DNA of 64,000 nt from Sulfurimonas sp. (GCF_028714655.1 NZ_JAQTLY010000001.1:186001-250000), one strand, 5' to 3'. Numbered from the stretch's first letter, positions 49,725 to 59,892 are shown. Numbers and translations are program-made. The notes: generated by a model not told the origin, from the letters alone.

Positions 49725-52379
49725 ATGGAAAGAAAAGTACCGATTCTTGTAAAAAACAGAGATATTTTTATGTCGGCAAAAGAGATTATTCTCCTACAGT
49801 GGGTATCGTATGAATCTCCTCAAGAGATACTAAAAGTTCATAATATAGATAAAAAACAGTTTTTGGATGATTATGCAGGCGGTGTATTTGACTATTTTAT
49901 AGGAGTAATATCCGGTAGAGTAGAAATCGGAGATTGCCCAATTATGCAAAATCTTCTAATCTATCTAAAAGACAGAGATATCAGAGCGGATGAACTCTTT
50001 GAGATATGCAGTCATTTTAGGAAGTCAATGATTGATTTTACATACGATGTAAAGCTAAATTCAAAAGCAATTTTCGATGAGATATCTTTTTTGTTTGATC
50101 AAAATTTTCGTGGGGTCTTAAGGCACTACACCGATACTATCTTTCAAAAAGAGCAAGAGATAAATCGACATGTAAAGCTTTTAAGTGAGTATCAAAAAGC
50201 ATTAGATGAGAGTTCTATCATCTCTAAAACGGATATGGACGGCAAAATAACCTATGTAAACGACAAGTATATAAAATTGAGCGGTTACAGTGCGGATGAG
50301 CTAATAGGGAGTAAGCATAGCATATTTAAACATGAAGATATGCCTCAGGAATATTTTGATGATTTATGGTTTCAGCTTAAACATGCAGATGTTTTTCGTG
50401 GAACGATTAAAAATAACAAGAAAGACGGAGACTATTTTTATGTTGATGTAACTATTGTAAAGATAACGGATCCTTACGATAATTCGATTGAGTATATATC
50501 CATAGCAAACGATGTTACGAAATTGGTAGATGCAAGACTTGAAGCACAAAAAGCATCAAGAGCAAAAGAGTACTTCTTGTCAAATATGTCACACGAGATA
50601 AGAACTCCTCTAAATGCGATACTTGGCTTTGTAAATCTACTTATAGATAAAGATGTCTCAAAACAGCATCGAAAATATTTAGAGATTATTTTAAACAGCG
50701 GGGAAAATTTACTTAGTATTATTAACGATATTTTGGATTTTTCAAAACTAAGAAGCGGTGAGTTTACTATTGAGCCGAAAATATTTTCGATTCATGAAGA
50801 GATAAGTCACGCGTTGGAGTTATTTGTTGCTTCGGCAAATTCAAGAGATATAACTATTACCTCATTTATAGACCCGAAGATTCCAAAAGAGCTATATGCC
50901 GATGCTCTTAGAATAAAGCAGATACTATCGAATTTTTTAAGCAACGCCATAAAATTTACAAAAACGGGCGGTCATATACATGTAGAAGTTACCTGCGATA
51001 ATGAAATTCTAAAAGTCAGCGTAAGCGATAACGGGGTCGGTATCGCAAAAGAGGATTTGAAAAATATATTTTCTGCTTTTACTCAGGCAAATCATGAGGG
51101 CATTGAAAATTATGAGGGTACGGGTTTGGGACTCTCAATATGTCATCAGCTCTCAAAACATATGGGCGGAGATATATTTGTAAAATCGACGCTCGGCGAG
51201 GGGAGTACATTTTGGATTGAGATTCCGGTTGAGATTCATAGCAAAGAGTGCAAAATCTTTAACGATATTGACGAGATCAAAGCGCTAAAAATCGTTTTAT
51301 ATCTAAAAGACGGTACTCCTAACTACAAAACCGAGTCATTTTTAAAATATGCAAAAGTATTTAATACAGAGATAGATGTGGTAGAGAGCCTTGATAAAGA
51401 GTATGATATAGCCATAGTTTTAGAAGAGGATATCGATGATAAAATCAGAGAAAAGATATTGGATTCAAATGAAAAATATATTATTCTAGCAAGTAAACCG
51501 GATGACAAGTATGAAAAATATTTTCACATATCTTCTGTATATTTTCCGCTTTACTGCTCAAAAATAAAAAGCGCTTTTGATGAACTTTTTCATCCTGAGC
51601 TTTTTTGTCCTTACAGAGTAGACGGAGGTAAAAAATTCTCCGGACATATTCTTATAGCCGAAGACAATATAGCAAATCAAGAGTTGATTAAGATATTGCT
51701 TGACAAGTACGGGCTTACTTATGATTTGGCTACAAACGGACTTGAAGCGGTAAACCTTTATAAGAAAAATAATTATGATTTGATTTTGATGGATGAACAG
51801 ATGCCTGTAATGGACGGAAATGCAGCCGTGCAGGCAATCATAAAGTATGAGAAAGAGAAAGGATTAAGACACACTCCGGTTTCTGCTTTGACCGCAAATG
51901 TAATCAAAGGTGCAAAAGAGAGAGGGCTTCAAAGCGGTTTTGACTCATTTTTGGGAAAACCTATCGTTATAAAAGAGCTGGAAAGGGTCTTTTTTAATTA
52001 TCTAAAAATTACCAAAGAGAGTATCGGTACGCCAAATAGTTCCGATACTAAATGCAATATAGAAGGTTTGGATTGTGAAAAACTGACTCAGGAATTAATG
52101 CTAAGCGGTGAAGAGTTGAGAATGCTTGTGGAACTTTTTATTAAAAAGATGCAAATACAGATTCCTGAACTGCAGAATGCTATCGAACTAAGAGATTATA
52201 AAAAGATAGCACTTGTCTCTCACAGCATAAAAGGTTCAAGCGGCAACTTTAGACTTGAAGAGATACAAGAAGAGAGCGCAAAGATGGAAGGTATGGCTAA
52301 AAATAAAGATAGCAAATACAAATATGAAGCAGCGTTCGAGAAGATAAAAGATAGAGTAGCAAAGATAAAAATTGTTTAG
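49725..52379 (+). CDS. Hybrid sensor kinase: PAS-HisKA-ATPase-REC-Hpt
   Basis: An 884-residue cytosolic hybrid kinase with no membrane segment. Residues 1-140 are an unknown helical sensor-like domain, followed by a short coiled coil. PAS is at about 150-270 (SIISKTDMDGKITYVNDKYIKLSGY). HisKA has NMSHEIRTPLNAILGF (His290). ATPase motifs are SNFLSNAIKFT, VSDNGVGI and GTGLGLSICHQL. The receiver has Asp about 689 (LILMDEQMPVMDG), and the C-terminal Hpt has LVSHSIKGSSGN (His about 832). This gives a full phosphorelay in one chain; the output partner is unknown. Confidence 0.93.
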   Translation: MERKVPILVKNRDIFMSAKEIILLQWVSYESPQEILKVHNIDKKQFLDDYAGGVFDYFIGVISGRVEIGDCPIMQNLLIYLKDRDIRADELFEICSHFRKSMIDFTYDVKLNSKAIFDEISFLFDQNFRGVLRHYTDTIFQKEQEINRHVKLLSEYQKALDESSIISKTDMDGKITYVNDKYIKLSGYSADELIGSKHSIFKHEDMPQEYFDDLWFQLKHADVFRGTIKNNKKDGDYFYVDVTIVKITDPYDNSIEYISIANDVTKLVDARLEAQKASRAKEYFLSNMSHEIRTPLNAILGFVNLLIDKDVSKQHRKYLEIILNSGENLLSIINDILDFSKLRSGEFTIEPKIFSIHEEISHALELFVASANSRDITITSFIDPKIPKELYADALRIKQILSNFLSNAIKFTKTGGHIHVEVTCDNEILKVSVSDNGVGIAKEDLKNIFSAFTQANHEGIENYEGTGLGLSICHQLSKHMGGDIFVKSTLGEGSTFWIEIPVEIHSKECKIFNDIDEIKALKIVLYLKDGTPNYKTESFLKYAKVFNTEIDVVESLDKEYDIAIVLEEDIDDKIREKILDSNEKYIILASKPDDKYEKYFHISSVYFPLYCSKIKSAFDELFHPELFCPYRVDGGKKFSGHILIAEDNIANQELIKILLDKYGLTYDLATNGLEAVNLYKKNNYDLILMDEQMPVMDGNAAVQAIIKYEKEKGLRHTPVSALTANVIKGAKERGLQSGFDSFLGKPIVIKELERVFFNYLKITKESIGTPNSSDTKCNIEGLDCEKLTQELMLSGEELRMLVELFIKKMQIQIPELQNAIELRDYKKIALVSHSIKGSSGNFRLEEIQEESAKMEGMAKNKDSKYKYEAAFEKIKDRVAKIKIV

Positions 52380-52390
52380 TCTATAAAGAG

Positions 52391-52457
52391 AGATTGCCGC
52401 GCTTTGCTCGCAATGACAGTGCGGCTCTCCGTCATTGAGAGCAAAGCGCGGCAATCT
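52391..52457. repeat. AGATTGC...GCAATCT element, compact palindromic copy
   Basis: A 67-bp copy of the family whose halves (AGATTGCCGCGCTTTGCTCG and CAAAGCGCGGCAATCT) form a near-perfect stem of about 27 bp. It lies 12 bp after the hybrid kinase and 8 bp before the convergent DUF445 gene, so both transcripts would end in or near it. Confidence 0.8.
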
Positions 52458-52464
52458 CAATAAG

Positions 52465-53175
52465 TTAAAATAGAAATGCGCTAACCAAACCGATTAATCC
52501 CCCAAAAACCCCGCCCCAGACTACGAGCCATGAAAGATGTTCGTTGATAAGTTTATAAACCATCTCTTTTACCATAAGCGGGGTTAGTTCGCCGAGTCTT
52601 GAGTCTATGATACTTTCTATTGAATCAATCATATCATCGTTTAATGATGAGCTTTTGAGATGTTTTTGCAGAGTGTCGTTGAACTTTTCGCTCTCTACTA
52701 TCTGTATGACTGCGCTTTTCATTTTTATGGTAAAGGGTTCTCTGAGATTTTCAAGTATGCTCGCTCCGCCGAACATTCCAAGCATTCCTCCAAAAGATGA
52801 CTCCATAACGGTTTTGCTTAGTGCATCAAAAGCGGGCGAGAAGTCAGTCTCTTCTACGACGGGAGCCAAATCCATCCTTTTTTCTTCACTTTCAAAGAAA
52901 TTTTCTATCTGCTCTTGTGTAAAAAATTGAGTCATCATAAGATTTTTTATGGACTCTTTGAAAGCTTCAAATCTTAGCGGTATTACTCCTGAACCGTAAA
53001 GGAACGGAACTTTCTCAAACAGCATATGAATAGCAAGCTGATTTGTAACGGAGCCTGAGAGTGCAAATAGCCCTGTGTAAAGAAGCAGAGAACCGATATG
53101 ACTCTCAAATGCAAAAGATATAAAAACAAGCAGGGCGGAGATTGCATTTGTTAAAAAAGTTTTTGACAGTGTCAA
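52465..53175 (-). CDS. DUF445-family membrane protein
   Basis: A 236-residue protein with the DUF445 pattern: two N-terminal helices (residues 10-48), then GSVTNQLAIHMLFEKVPFLYGSGVIPLRFEAFK, a long helical stretch (residues 85-205) and a final helix LSWLVVWGGVFGGLIGLVSAF. The family has no settled function; members sit in the inner membrane. It is divergent from the gene at 53254. Confidence 0.82.
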   Translation of the reverse strand: MTLSKTFLTNAISALLVFISFAFESHIGSLLLYTGLFALSGSVTNQLAIHMLFEKVPFLYGSGVIPLRFEAFKESIKNLMMTQFFTQEQIENFFESEEKRMDLAPVVEETDFSPAFDALSKTVMESSFGGMLGMFGGASILENLREPFTIKMKSAVIQIVESEKFNDTLQKHLKSSSLNDDMIDSIESIIDSRLGELTPLMVKEMVYKLINEHLSWLVVWGGVFGGLIGLVSAFLF

Positions 53176-53253
53176 TATAAACTCCTTGAAGTAAAAGCAA
53201 AATTATACTAAAAAGAACTTATAATGGCACAAATAATATGAAATGGGTATTTT

Positions 53254-53727
53254 ATGAAGCAAGAGAGTTATAATCTTTTTAGAAGTGCGGATATACAAAC
53301 GATTTTACAAACATTGGATAGCGAGTTAAAAAGCAGAAACGAGTCCCCTTTTTGGAGAGACAGAGTCGTTCCTTTTAGTGAGGCGATTTTGAGCGTTTTG
53401 GTTCCGCTTAGAGATGCAGAGATGCTTTTTAACCCTGAGGGCGTCGCCGTGAGTGAACTTACTCCGGAGCTTTTTTTTAGATGGAGTGATTTTGTAAGTT
53501 TAAAAACTCTGGCTTTTACGATTCAAAAATCAAATGAGGTGAGAGTTTTACTTAGAACCAAGCTTGACGATGCGGTATGTAAAAATTACAAAAGCATAGA
53601 TTTGAAGATATTGGGTGATTATCTGGCAAAAAACAGTGTCAATCTTGATAATGAAGCTTTGGACTTTCCCATTTCAAACTATAACTTGCATCAGGGTGTG
53701 AGCAATGTTATAAAGTCGCTTTTGTAG
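53254..53727 (+). CDS. Hypothetical protein, 157 aa
   Basis: I do not recognise this gene. The protein is soluble and helical, with a conserved-looking core SPFWRDRVVPFSEAILSVLVPLRDAEMLFNPEG and ELTPELFFRWSDFVSLKTLAF. It has no signal peptide. An AT-rich leader with GGGTATTTT precedes the ATG. It stands alone between a divergent DUF445 gene and a repeat. Confidence 0.55.
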   Translation: MKQESYNLFRSADIQTILQTLDSELKSRNESPFWRDRVVPFSEAILSVLVPLRDAEMLFNPEGVAVSELTPELFFRWSDFVSLKTLAFTIQKSNEVRVLLRTKLDDAVCKNYKSIDLKILGDYLAKNSVNLDNEALDFPISNYNLHQGVSNVIKSLL

Positions 53728-53850
53728 AGAGCCAAGAGAGGACTGCTGCGTTGCTGTGCCCCTCGCAATGACAAAATTTCGTTATTGAAATTGGCGTGTT
53801 TGTCATTGAGATTGCCGCGCTTTGCTCGCAATGACAAGCGAAGCAATCTA
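53728..53850. repeat. AGATTGC...GCAATCT element, degenerate double copy
   Basis: The left half (CTGCTGCGTTGC...CTCGCAATGACAAA) is degraded. The right half, from AGATTGCCGCGCTTTGCTCG to CGAAGCAATCT, is a good short copy. It fills the gap between the convergent 157-aa and rhodanese genes. Confidence 0.75.
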
Positions 53851-53863
53851 GTTAATTTGAAGT

Positions 53864-54262
53864 TTAATTCGCCTGATACGGCAAAATAGGCAATTTTAGC
53901 TGTTTTGCGTAAACGATGCCGCTCTTTATATTTATAACATCATAATTCATTTTTTGCGATAAAAAAGGTGCCAAAATCTTAGTTCTGCTTCCCGTTCTGC
54001 AAATAATAGCAAAAGGTTTTTTTGTATCTACCGCACTGTTTAGTTTTTGTAAAAAATCATTCAAATCATACTTCCCTTTTTCATCAAAAAGCATAATCGG
54101 TATAGAGCCTTGCAAAAGTCCCGTCTCTTTCCATTCGGATGGTGTTCTAATGTCTACGATAGGCATTTTTGAATCAATCAAGGCTTGCGAAGCTTCCTCA
54201 TCTTTAACGGCGGCAAAAAGCAAAGTAGATAAAAACAAAAACGATAATAAAATTTTTTTCAA
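53864..54262 (-). CDS. Periplasmic rhodanese-domain protein
   Basis: A 132-residue protein with a cleavable-looking signal (MKKILLSFLFLSTLLFAAV) and one rhodanese domain: PIVDIRTPSEWKETGLLQGSI, then the active-site loop ICRTGSRTK, with Cys at about residue 90 and Arg/Gly/Ser around it. Rhodaneses carry sulfane sulfur. In a sulfur-oxidising relative this may be linked to periplasmic sulfur, but nothing next to it shows that. Confidence 0.82.
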   Translation of the reverse strand: MKKILLSFLFLSTLLFAAVKDEEASQALIDSKMPIVDIRTPSEWKETGLLQGSIPIMLFDEKGKYDLNDFLQKLNSAVDTKKPFAIICRTGSRTKILAPFLSQKMNYDVINIKSGIVYAKQLKLPILPYQAN

Positions 54263-54315
54263 TAGGGTTCTCCATGCTAAATAATATACTTTGTAATCTC
54301 TCGTATTTTATGCGA

Positions 54316-54358
54316 GTAGCTTTAGGGGGTTGCAAGGGACAAGTTTGTCCCTGCCACT
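54316..54358 (+). repeat. Hairpin repeat, family 3, copy 1
   Basis: GTAGCTTTAGGGGGTTGC, then AGGGACAA-GT-TTGTCCCT (stem), then GCCAC. The same sequence, reverse complemented and with another stem core, lies at 59919-59958. The two copies bracket 5.6 kb in opposite orientation. Confidence 0.75.
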
Positions 54359-54441
54359 ATGGATGGGCTCTGCTCATCAATAGTGTTTAACAACAGTAAT
54401 TAATTGTATAATTATACTAACAAATAAATAATAGGTAAAAA

Positions 54442-54810
54442 ATGGCATCACAAAAAGCGGTTGATAATGCAAACAGATTGCGATATATTAGAGCGTTGGA
54501 GCGATTTCATAAGAGCATAATCGGGTATTTGTCCGGTAATCCCGAGATAACGATTGACGGGTATAACAAAAAGATAGAATCCAATCTAAAAATTTTACAA
54601 AGAGTTGATGAGATATCGCTTTACAAGGGCGATCTGCAAGATTTGCAAAAACTTGTTAAAAAGATGATTGCTTTTAAAGAGAGCAGCAAAGATATAGGCG
54701 AGATTAAAGATGAGATTTTATATGCCTCAAATCAACTTGATAAAACAAAAAATGCAAGACGCTATAAAAAAGATAAGCACTCCCAGTCAATATATAGTGA
54801 TTGGGAGTAG
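54442..54810 (+). CDS. Hypothetical protein, 122 aa
   Basis: I do not recognise this family. It is a small, highly charged helical protein with a hydrophobic N-terminal half (YIRALERFHKSIIGYLSGNPEITIDGYNKKI) and a Lys-rich tail. The pattern could fit a small regulator or scaffold. It is convergent with the chemoreceptor gene and begins 80 bp after the family 3 repeat. Confidence 0.5.
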   Translation: MASQKAVDNANRLRYIRALERFHKSIIGYLSGNPEITIDGYNKKIESNLKILQRVDEISLYKGDLQDLQKLVKKMIAFKESSKDIGEIKDEILYASNQLDKTKNARRYKKDKHSQSIYSDWE

Positions 54811-54827
54811 GACGGCAGATGATGAGT

Positions 54828-56723
54828 CTATTTAGACTCTTTGAGCATACTGTCTAAGAGGTTAAACAGCTCTGAAGAAGCATTTTCCATAGCATCGAAA
54901 TTGTTTATAATTACGCTATCGTTTGCGAGTGTATCTTCTTGCGGATTTTTACTTAAAAATAGAAGATTTTGGTTTGCATTTTTGTGAACCACTTCATGCG
55001 GAGTAGCTATTCTTGCGTATGATGAAGTTTCATTAAATCTTCTTTTCCCTTCTCCTTCATACCAAACACCTAAATCGCACTGATGAGTATTTTGCTGTTC
55101 AAACATTTTTAGTGATATTATGGAGTTGTAAACACGAGATTTATAGAGTATATGCTCAAGTTTTGCAAGAACTATAAAGATGCTGTTTTCCATTGCGTAT
55201 GAGTAGTTAACCATTTTTGAAGAGTTATCGCTTAATTCGATAAGAGTATCTTCAAATCCGCTTATCTTTTGCGTTGAACCTTCTACCGTGCTTTTCATAA
55301 TATCGGAACTTGTCTGAATCTCACTCATATCTTGTTGAAGAGATTTGATAGAGATAGATATTTCACCGGTTGCTTTATGCGTTCTCTCGGCAAGCTTTCT
55401 TACTTCATCCGCAACAACGGCAAATCCTCTTCCGTGTTCTCCTGCACGCGCAGCTTCAATTGCCGCATTTAGTGCAAGAAGATTTGTCTGATCCGCAATA
55501 TCCGTGATAAGCTGTATAACGGATGTAATCTCGTTTGCCTGATTTGCTATCTCGCTTATGCTATTATTATTTATGCTAACTTGTTCGTTTAGTGCATTTA
55601 GCTCATTTACGATTTCAGTTATATCGTTGCGGGAGTTGTTTGCCGACTCTGAAGACTCTTTTGTCGCATTCGTAATTGTTTTTAAGTCGTTTATATTTGC
55701 GCTTAAATCGGAGATAATTAAAGAGAGAGATTCCGTAACACCTACGCTTCTTGTGCTGATTTTTGAGTTAAAGACATCCCTTTGTGCTTTGGCATTTTGT
55801 TCTTTCATAAACTCTATACTCTGTTTTACGCTCTCTATAGCTTTGACGAATTCTCCGTCCATTCCGTTGGAGGAGATTTGATGGGTAAATATACCCTTTG
55901 ACGCATCGGTAATAGCAGTGTTTATCTCATTTATCAAATCTTCCGTATGATTTATGAGTTGAGAAAGAGCTCTGCCCATAATTCCAAGCTCCGTCTCATC
56001 GTTTAGGGTGCTTGATTTATGGCTAAAATCACCTTTTGCCACATAAGTGATGAGGGATGTAAACTGATTGATTCCCGTCGTTATAGATTTTCTGATGATT
56101 GTCGCTAAAATAAGTACGACAATCCCGATTGTTATACCAACAATGAGAGCTAAATATTTGAAAAAATTTATTTCAGACCCAAGATTTGTTGAGTCTTTTT
56201 CCAGCTCTTTTGATTTTAAATCAACCAGTTTTTTAAACGAATCTCTTGATGCATTTGCAAACGGAGTCAGCTCTTTTGAGTAGTTGCCGTATATTTCGTC
56301 TTTGTTGTTTTTGATTGCTTGCGGATTGATTGATTTCATCATTTTTAAAGTACTGTTTAAAAAGAGCATTGTTGAGTTTTTAGCTTCGCTTACCATATTA
56401 AACGACGGATCATTTTTCATAAGAGTCTCTAGCGAATTAAAATGATCTTCAATCTTTTTAATCGTACCTTCAAGGTTTGCTATATTTTTATCATAATCGC
56501 CGCCAAGCATAATATCTCTTGATAGTCTGCTTGTGTAGTTGAGATTTTTCTCTATCTCAAGGGTTGTCAAACCGCCTATCATAGAACTCTTATGCAGGCG
56601 GTTATAGTTTGACTCGATATGATTCATTGTTAAAAATATAGAGACGGCAGCAACAAAAAATGAGAGCGTTATCATACCTACAAGGTAATTCATTTTTTTG
56701 TGGATAGTTAGATTTTGAAACAT
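54828..56723 (-). CDS. Methyl-accepting chemotaxis protein with C-terminal CZB domain
   Basis: A 631-residue chemoreceptor. Two membrane helices (about 11-34 and 187-210) enclose a helical periplasmic sensor domain; a HAMP domain follows. The signalling tip [38 protein letters not shown] is present. The last about 90 residues form a chemoreceptor zinc-binding (CZB) domain: [26 protein letters not shown] and [14 protein letters not shown], with His-Cys-His zinc ligands. CZB receptors sense zinc or hypochlorous acid. Its downstream end meets the 54442 gene convergently. Confidence 0.93.
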   Translation of the reverse strand: MFQNLTIHKKMNYLVGMITLSFFVAAVSIFLTMNHIESNYNRLHKSSMIGGLTTLEIEKNLNYTSRLSRDIMLGGDYDKNIANLEGTIKKIEDHFNSLETLMKNDPSFNMVSEAKNSTMLFLNSTLKMMKSINPQAIKNNKDEIYGNYSKELTPFANASRDSFKKLVDLKSKELEKDSTNLGSEINFFKYLALIVGITIGIVVLILATIIRKSITTGINQFTSLITYVAKGDFSHKSSTLNDETELGIMGRALSQLINHTEDLINEINTAITDASKGIFTHQISSNGMDGEFVKAIESVKQSIEFMKEQNAKAQRDVFNSKISTRSVGVTESLSLIISDLSANINDLKTITNATKESSESANNSRNDITEIVNELNALNEQVSINNNSISEIANQANEITSVIQLITDIADQTNLLALNAAIEAARAGEHGRGFAVVADEVRKLAERTHKATGEISISIKSLQQDMSEIQTSSDIMKSTVEGSTQKISGFEDTLIELSDNSSKMVNYSYAMENSIFIVLAKLEHILYKSRVYNSIISLKMFEQQNTHQCDLGVWYEGEGKRRFNETSSYARIATPHEVVHKNANQNLLFLSKNPQEDTLANDSVIINNFDAMENASSELFNLLDSMLKESK

Positions 56724-56809
56724 TAAAATACCTTATATAAAAAAGTGCAATAATATTATCACAATTTAGATGTTTTTTTTTTAAAATTACTCTAAATTGT
56801 AAAATTTTT

Positions 56810-57226
56810 TTACAGATACATAAATTGAGAGAGTAAAATAATCACAACAACCAAGCTAAATGGAAAAAAGTGACTCTTAAAAACCCATGGGTTTATTTTA
56901 AACAGTTTTTGATTTATGCCTCTTAACCCTAGCCATGAACCCAAAAAAGCTTTAAAAAGCAGAAGTGTTTGAAAGTATGAGAGCATACCGTTTTCTATTT
57001 CCCCAAAAATTTGAGAGATTAGGTAGAGTCCGCTTGCAACCGCAACCATAAGAGCATACGGAACTACTTTTCTGACATGCATCATAATAGCTTCTCTTGC
57101 TTTTTTATGCTCTTCATCATTTAGGGTTTGATTCATTTTAGATAAAAAGAGGACATCTACAAATAAAAATCCGCCGTATATAAAAACCGAGAATATATGA
57201 ATGGTGTGAATTAAAGTGTAAGTGAT
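56810..57226 (-). CDS. Small membrane protein with an uncertain start
   Basis: From the ATG at 57136 a 108-residue protein reads MNQTLNDEEHKKAREAIMMH and three membrane helices, resembling the CopD/DUF2269-like protein at 27426. Upstream, the same frame stays open and encodes a convincing first membrane helix (ITYTLIHTIHIFSVFIYGGF, LFVDVLFLSK) back to 57226, but no ATG, GTG or TTG begins it. An AAGG lies 7 bases before an ATC at 57226-57224, and an ATG one frame off lies between. Either ATC/ATT starts it or a base was lost after the start. The proper N-terminus is unresolved. Confidence 0.6.
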   Translation of the reverse strand: MTYTLIHTIHIFSVFIYGGFLFVDVLFLSKMNQTLNDEEHKKAREAIMMHVRKVVPYALMVAVASGLYLISQIFGEIENGMLSYFQTLLLFKAFLGSWLGLRGINQKLFKINPWVFKSHFFPFSLVVVIILLSQFMYL

Positions 57227-57362
57227 GACATATCCTTTTTTTTATGAATTTTAACATATAACATGGTTAACATTTTTGTTTTATATCAAATAACCGTATA
57301 TTTAGACTTTTTAGATAAAATCACAAGCTAAATACCAAAATTTAATACAAAGAATAAATAGT

Positions 57363-57980
57363 ATGCAAAATACAAAAGCAAGATCGAATATTTACGCACT
57401 CATATCTCGTGTTTTACTTCAAGAGTTGGATGAAGATATGCTAAATGTAATCAAAAACGATGAGAATATTTTGGATTTCTTCCCGACTTTAAAGGAGTGG
57501 GAGCTTTTTGATAAAGAGAGCAATAGCAAACTCTTAGAAGAGCATCTTAATCCTGATTTTGTAAATTTATCACTCTTGCATCTTATCCCTTATGAGACAT
57601 TTTACACAAGAGAAGATCAAAAGATTGAAACCGGCGGAGCAAATCCTGTAACCGATATGTACAGTGCATATAATTTTATGGTTGATTATGAAGCTGCCCG
57701 TACGGTATCTTCTGATCATATCGGCATTGAGTTGGAGTTTATGCACCATTTGGCGGAAGCTGAATTAAAAGCGCTTGAAGATGATAACATTGAAGCGGTA
57801 ATCGAACTTAGAAAAGTTCAACAAGAGTTTTTAAACAAACATCTTCTAAGGTGGGCGCCTATGTACCTTATAAATGCAAAATATGAAGCTAGAACACCGC
57901 TTTATTACGATGTTGCCGATATGGCTTTGGAGTTTATATTAAGCGACAACGAATATCTTGCCAAAGAGCTAAGTGCGTAG
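57363..57980 (+). CDS. TorD-family molybdoenzyme chaperone
   Basis: A 205-residue helical TorD/DmsD-like chaperone. The signature region is LIPYETFYTREDQKIETGGANPVTDMYSAYNFM, and the E-F-M-H motif is IELEFMHHLAEAE. Proteins of this family guide folding and export of molybdenum/tungsten oxidoreductases such as formate dehydrogenase. It is followed by a 4Fe-4S protein and an AroE-like protein in one operon, with a 0-bp gap to the next gene. No molybdoenzyme gene is in the window. Confidence 0.88.
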   Translation: MQNTKARSNIYALISRVLLQELDEDMLNVIKNDENILDFFPTLKEWELFDKESNSKLLEEHLNPDFVNLSLLHLIPYETFYTREDQKIETGGANPVTDMYSAYNFMVDYEAARTVSSDHIGIELEFMHHLAEAELKALEDDNIEAVIELRKVQQEFLNKHLLRWAPMYLINAKYEARTPLYYDVADMALEFILSDNEYLAKELSA

Positions 57981-59087
57981 ATGATACAGCTTAAAGCCAG
58001 CCGTTGTGTTCGTTTGCTTTCAAAGGAGAGCGAGTGCAACAGATGTGAAGTTATCTGCCCGACCGAGGCAATAGTCATAGCAAACAATCCTCTTCCCGCA
58101 ATCAATTTTTCAATATGTGTGGGATGTGGTGCCTGCGATGCTCTCTGCCCGAATGAAGCACTCTCTTTGGATGAATTTAATCCGACGGATTTCTTCTTCA
58201 ACTTTATGCAAGAGAGTGAGAATCTTATCTCATGCAGAAAAAATGTACCTTGCATTGCAGCGTTAAATATTGAAAACATTATCTCAATCGCTCTTCTTAA
58301 AAAAGAGACGGTTTTTGATATGGGGCATTGTAACGAGTGCAGCATTGCACATAAATGCAAACCGCAGATTGAGAGAAACTATGAAGAGGCTTCATATATG
58401 CTCCAAGCTATGATGAGCGATTCCATCATAAAGCTTGAAAATGTAAAGTATGAAGAGCCAAAAGAGATTAAAGAGAGCAGCAGAAGAGAATTTTTCAGCA
58501 AAGTAAATTTGGCAAATGTCGCTAAAACAAAATTGCAGTTTGAAAAAGAGGTTCAAAAAGCGACAGACGAATTGGTAGAACATACGCTGCAAAACAGTGA
58601 TATCGCACTCTTAAAACAAAAGCGCATAACGGATAGAAGAAAGCTTTTTTTTACGGCAATCAGACGCACGAAGAAACCGTCGCAGTTTCATATAGTAGAA
58701 GCGGATGAGATGACATTTACATCTATGAAACTGCTTGACGGCGATAAATGCACCGCCTGTCAGATGTGCTATAGAGTTTGCCCTAGCGGCGCGCTTACTT
58801 CGGATATCAAAAACTCTAAAATAGATTTTGATCCGTTTTTATGTATAAAGTGCAATACTTGTCACGATGTTTGCGAGAGCGATGCGATTACGCTATCTCC
58901 GACTTATAATGTAAAAGAGTTTTTTGAGCCTGAGGTTCATAATCTTATAAAATTCAGTGTAAGAAGATGTGACGAGTGCAGCGTGATTTTTAGCTCAAAC
59001 TCAAACGATAGACTCTGCTACAGATGTAAAGCAGAAGATGAAGAAGCAAAAGAACTTTGGGGTATAAAAGGGGATAGTAGCATATGA
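57981..59087 (+). CDS. Multi-cluster 4Fe-4S protein (formate-dehydrogenase-accessory type)
   Basis: A 368-residue protein with four ferredoxin-type Cys groups: CNRCEVICPTEAI, CVGCGACDALCPNEA near the N-terminus, then CTACQMCYRVCPSGAL and CIKCNTCHDVCESDAI, and a Cys-rich C-terminal CDECSVIF...CYRCK knuckle. The centre has CRKNVPC and CNECSIAHKC. It likely carries electrons or supports Fe-S assembly for a molybdoenzyme. It begins one base after the TorD-like gene and overlaps the next by 4 bp. Confidence 0.85.
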   Translation: MIQLKASRCVRLLSKESECNRCEVICPTEAIVIANNPLPAINFSICVGCGACDALCPNEALSLDEFNPTDFFFNFMQESENLISCRKNVPCIAALNIENIISIALLKKETVFDMGHCNECSIAHKCKPQIERNYEEASYMLQAMMSDSIIKLENVKYEEPKEIKESSRREFFSKVNLANVAKTKLQFEKEVQKATDELVEHTLQNSDIALLKQKRITDRRKLFFTAIRRTKKPSQFHIVEADEMTFTSMKLLDGDKCTACQMCYRVCPSGALTSDIKNSKIDFDPFLCIKCNTCHDVCESDAITLSPTYNVKEFFEPEVHNLIKFSVRRCDECSVIFSSNSNDRLCYRCKAEDEEAKELWGIKGDSSI

Positions 59088-59881
59088 TGAACAACGGCAA
59101 TGAGATATCTCACCACACGAAGCTTTACGGTTTTATAGGCGAGAGTGCAGGGCAGAGCAGTATGTCTGCAACGCTGAACAGGCTTTTTAAAGCAAACAAT
59201 AAAGATGCGATGATGATTCCTATGAACATACGCGAAGATGATTTTTACTTTACCGCGATAAATATGAAAAAGTCGCATGTAAACGGTGCGCTAATCTCGG
59301 GCGAATATGTAAAAAATATGGTAGAGATTTTAGATGATTCATCGGAAGTCGTTAAAATGTCGGGTATGTGCGATATCGTCTTAAGAGAGGGGCAAAAGTT
59401 GATAGGCGATGTAGTTACGCCGCTTGCTATGATAAAGTTTTTAAAAAACAGAGGCGTAAAAAAAGTAGCTCTTATCGGAACGGGCGCTTATGCCAAAGCA
59501 TTTTGCTGCCTTGCAGATGGTTTTGAGATAAGTTATTTTTATGATGATTTAGAGAAATTAATGAGGTTTACCGTTGATATGAAAGTAGACAATGCAGATA
59601 TCAACCGTATAGCCGAGGGTATGGATGTAGATTTTTCTGCGTATGATACGGTTGTCGATTTTTCAGATTTGGATACCTTAGGCATGGTAAAAAGACTTGG
59701 CGGTATAAATTTGGATATGAAGAGCAAAAATGAGTTCTCATCCCTTAAAGCAAGAGCATATGAACTCGGAGCCGTTTATGGCAGTTTTGATGATATGTTA
59801 GATGAGTTAAGCGGTGAAGTTTTTGGGTTTTTAAAAGAGAAAAAACACCTAGAATATGATAAAAGCGATATGAGGTTTTAA
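59084..59881 (+). CDS. Shikimate-dehydrogenase-like (AroE-fold) protein
   Basis: A 265-residue protein whose N-terminus (KLYGFIGESAGQSSMSATLNRLFKANNKDAMMIPMNIREDD) and Rossmann part (VVTPLAMIKFLKNRGVKKVALIGTGAYAKAFCC) recall AroE/YdiB. In true AroE the substrate Lys and Asp lie in the NVTxPxK and xDG motifs; here VNGALISG and IGDVVTPLAM replace them, so shikimate activity is doubtful. It overlaps the Fe-S gene by 4 bp in an accessory operon, so it may have a redox-accessory role. Confidence 0.72.
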   Translation: MMNNGNEISHHTKLYGFIGESAGQSSMSATLNRLFKANNKDAMMIPMNIREDDFYFTAINMKKSHVNGALISGEYVKNMVEILDDSSEVVKMSGMCDIVLREGQKLIGDVVTPLAMIKFLKNRGVKKVALIGTGAYAKAFCCLADGFEISYFYDDLEKLMRFTVDMKVDNADINRIAEGMDVDFSAYDTVVDFSDLDTLGMVKRLGGINLDMKSKNEFSSLKARAYELGAVYGSFDDMLDELSGEVFGFLKEKKHLEYDKSDMRF

Positions 59882-59892
59882 TTTATGTTATG

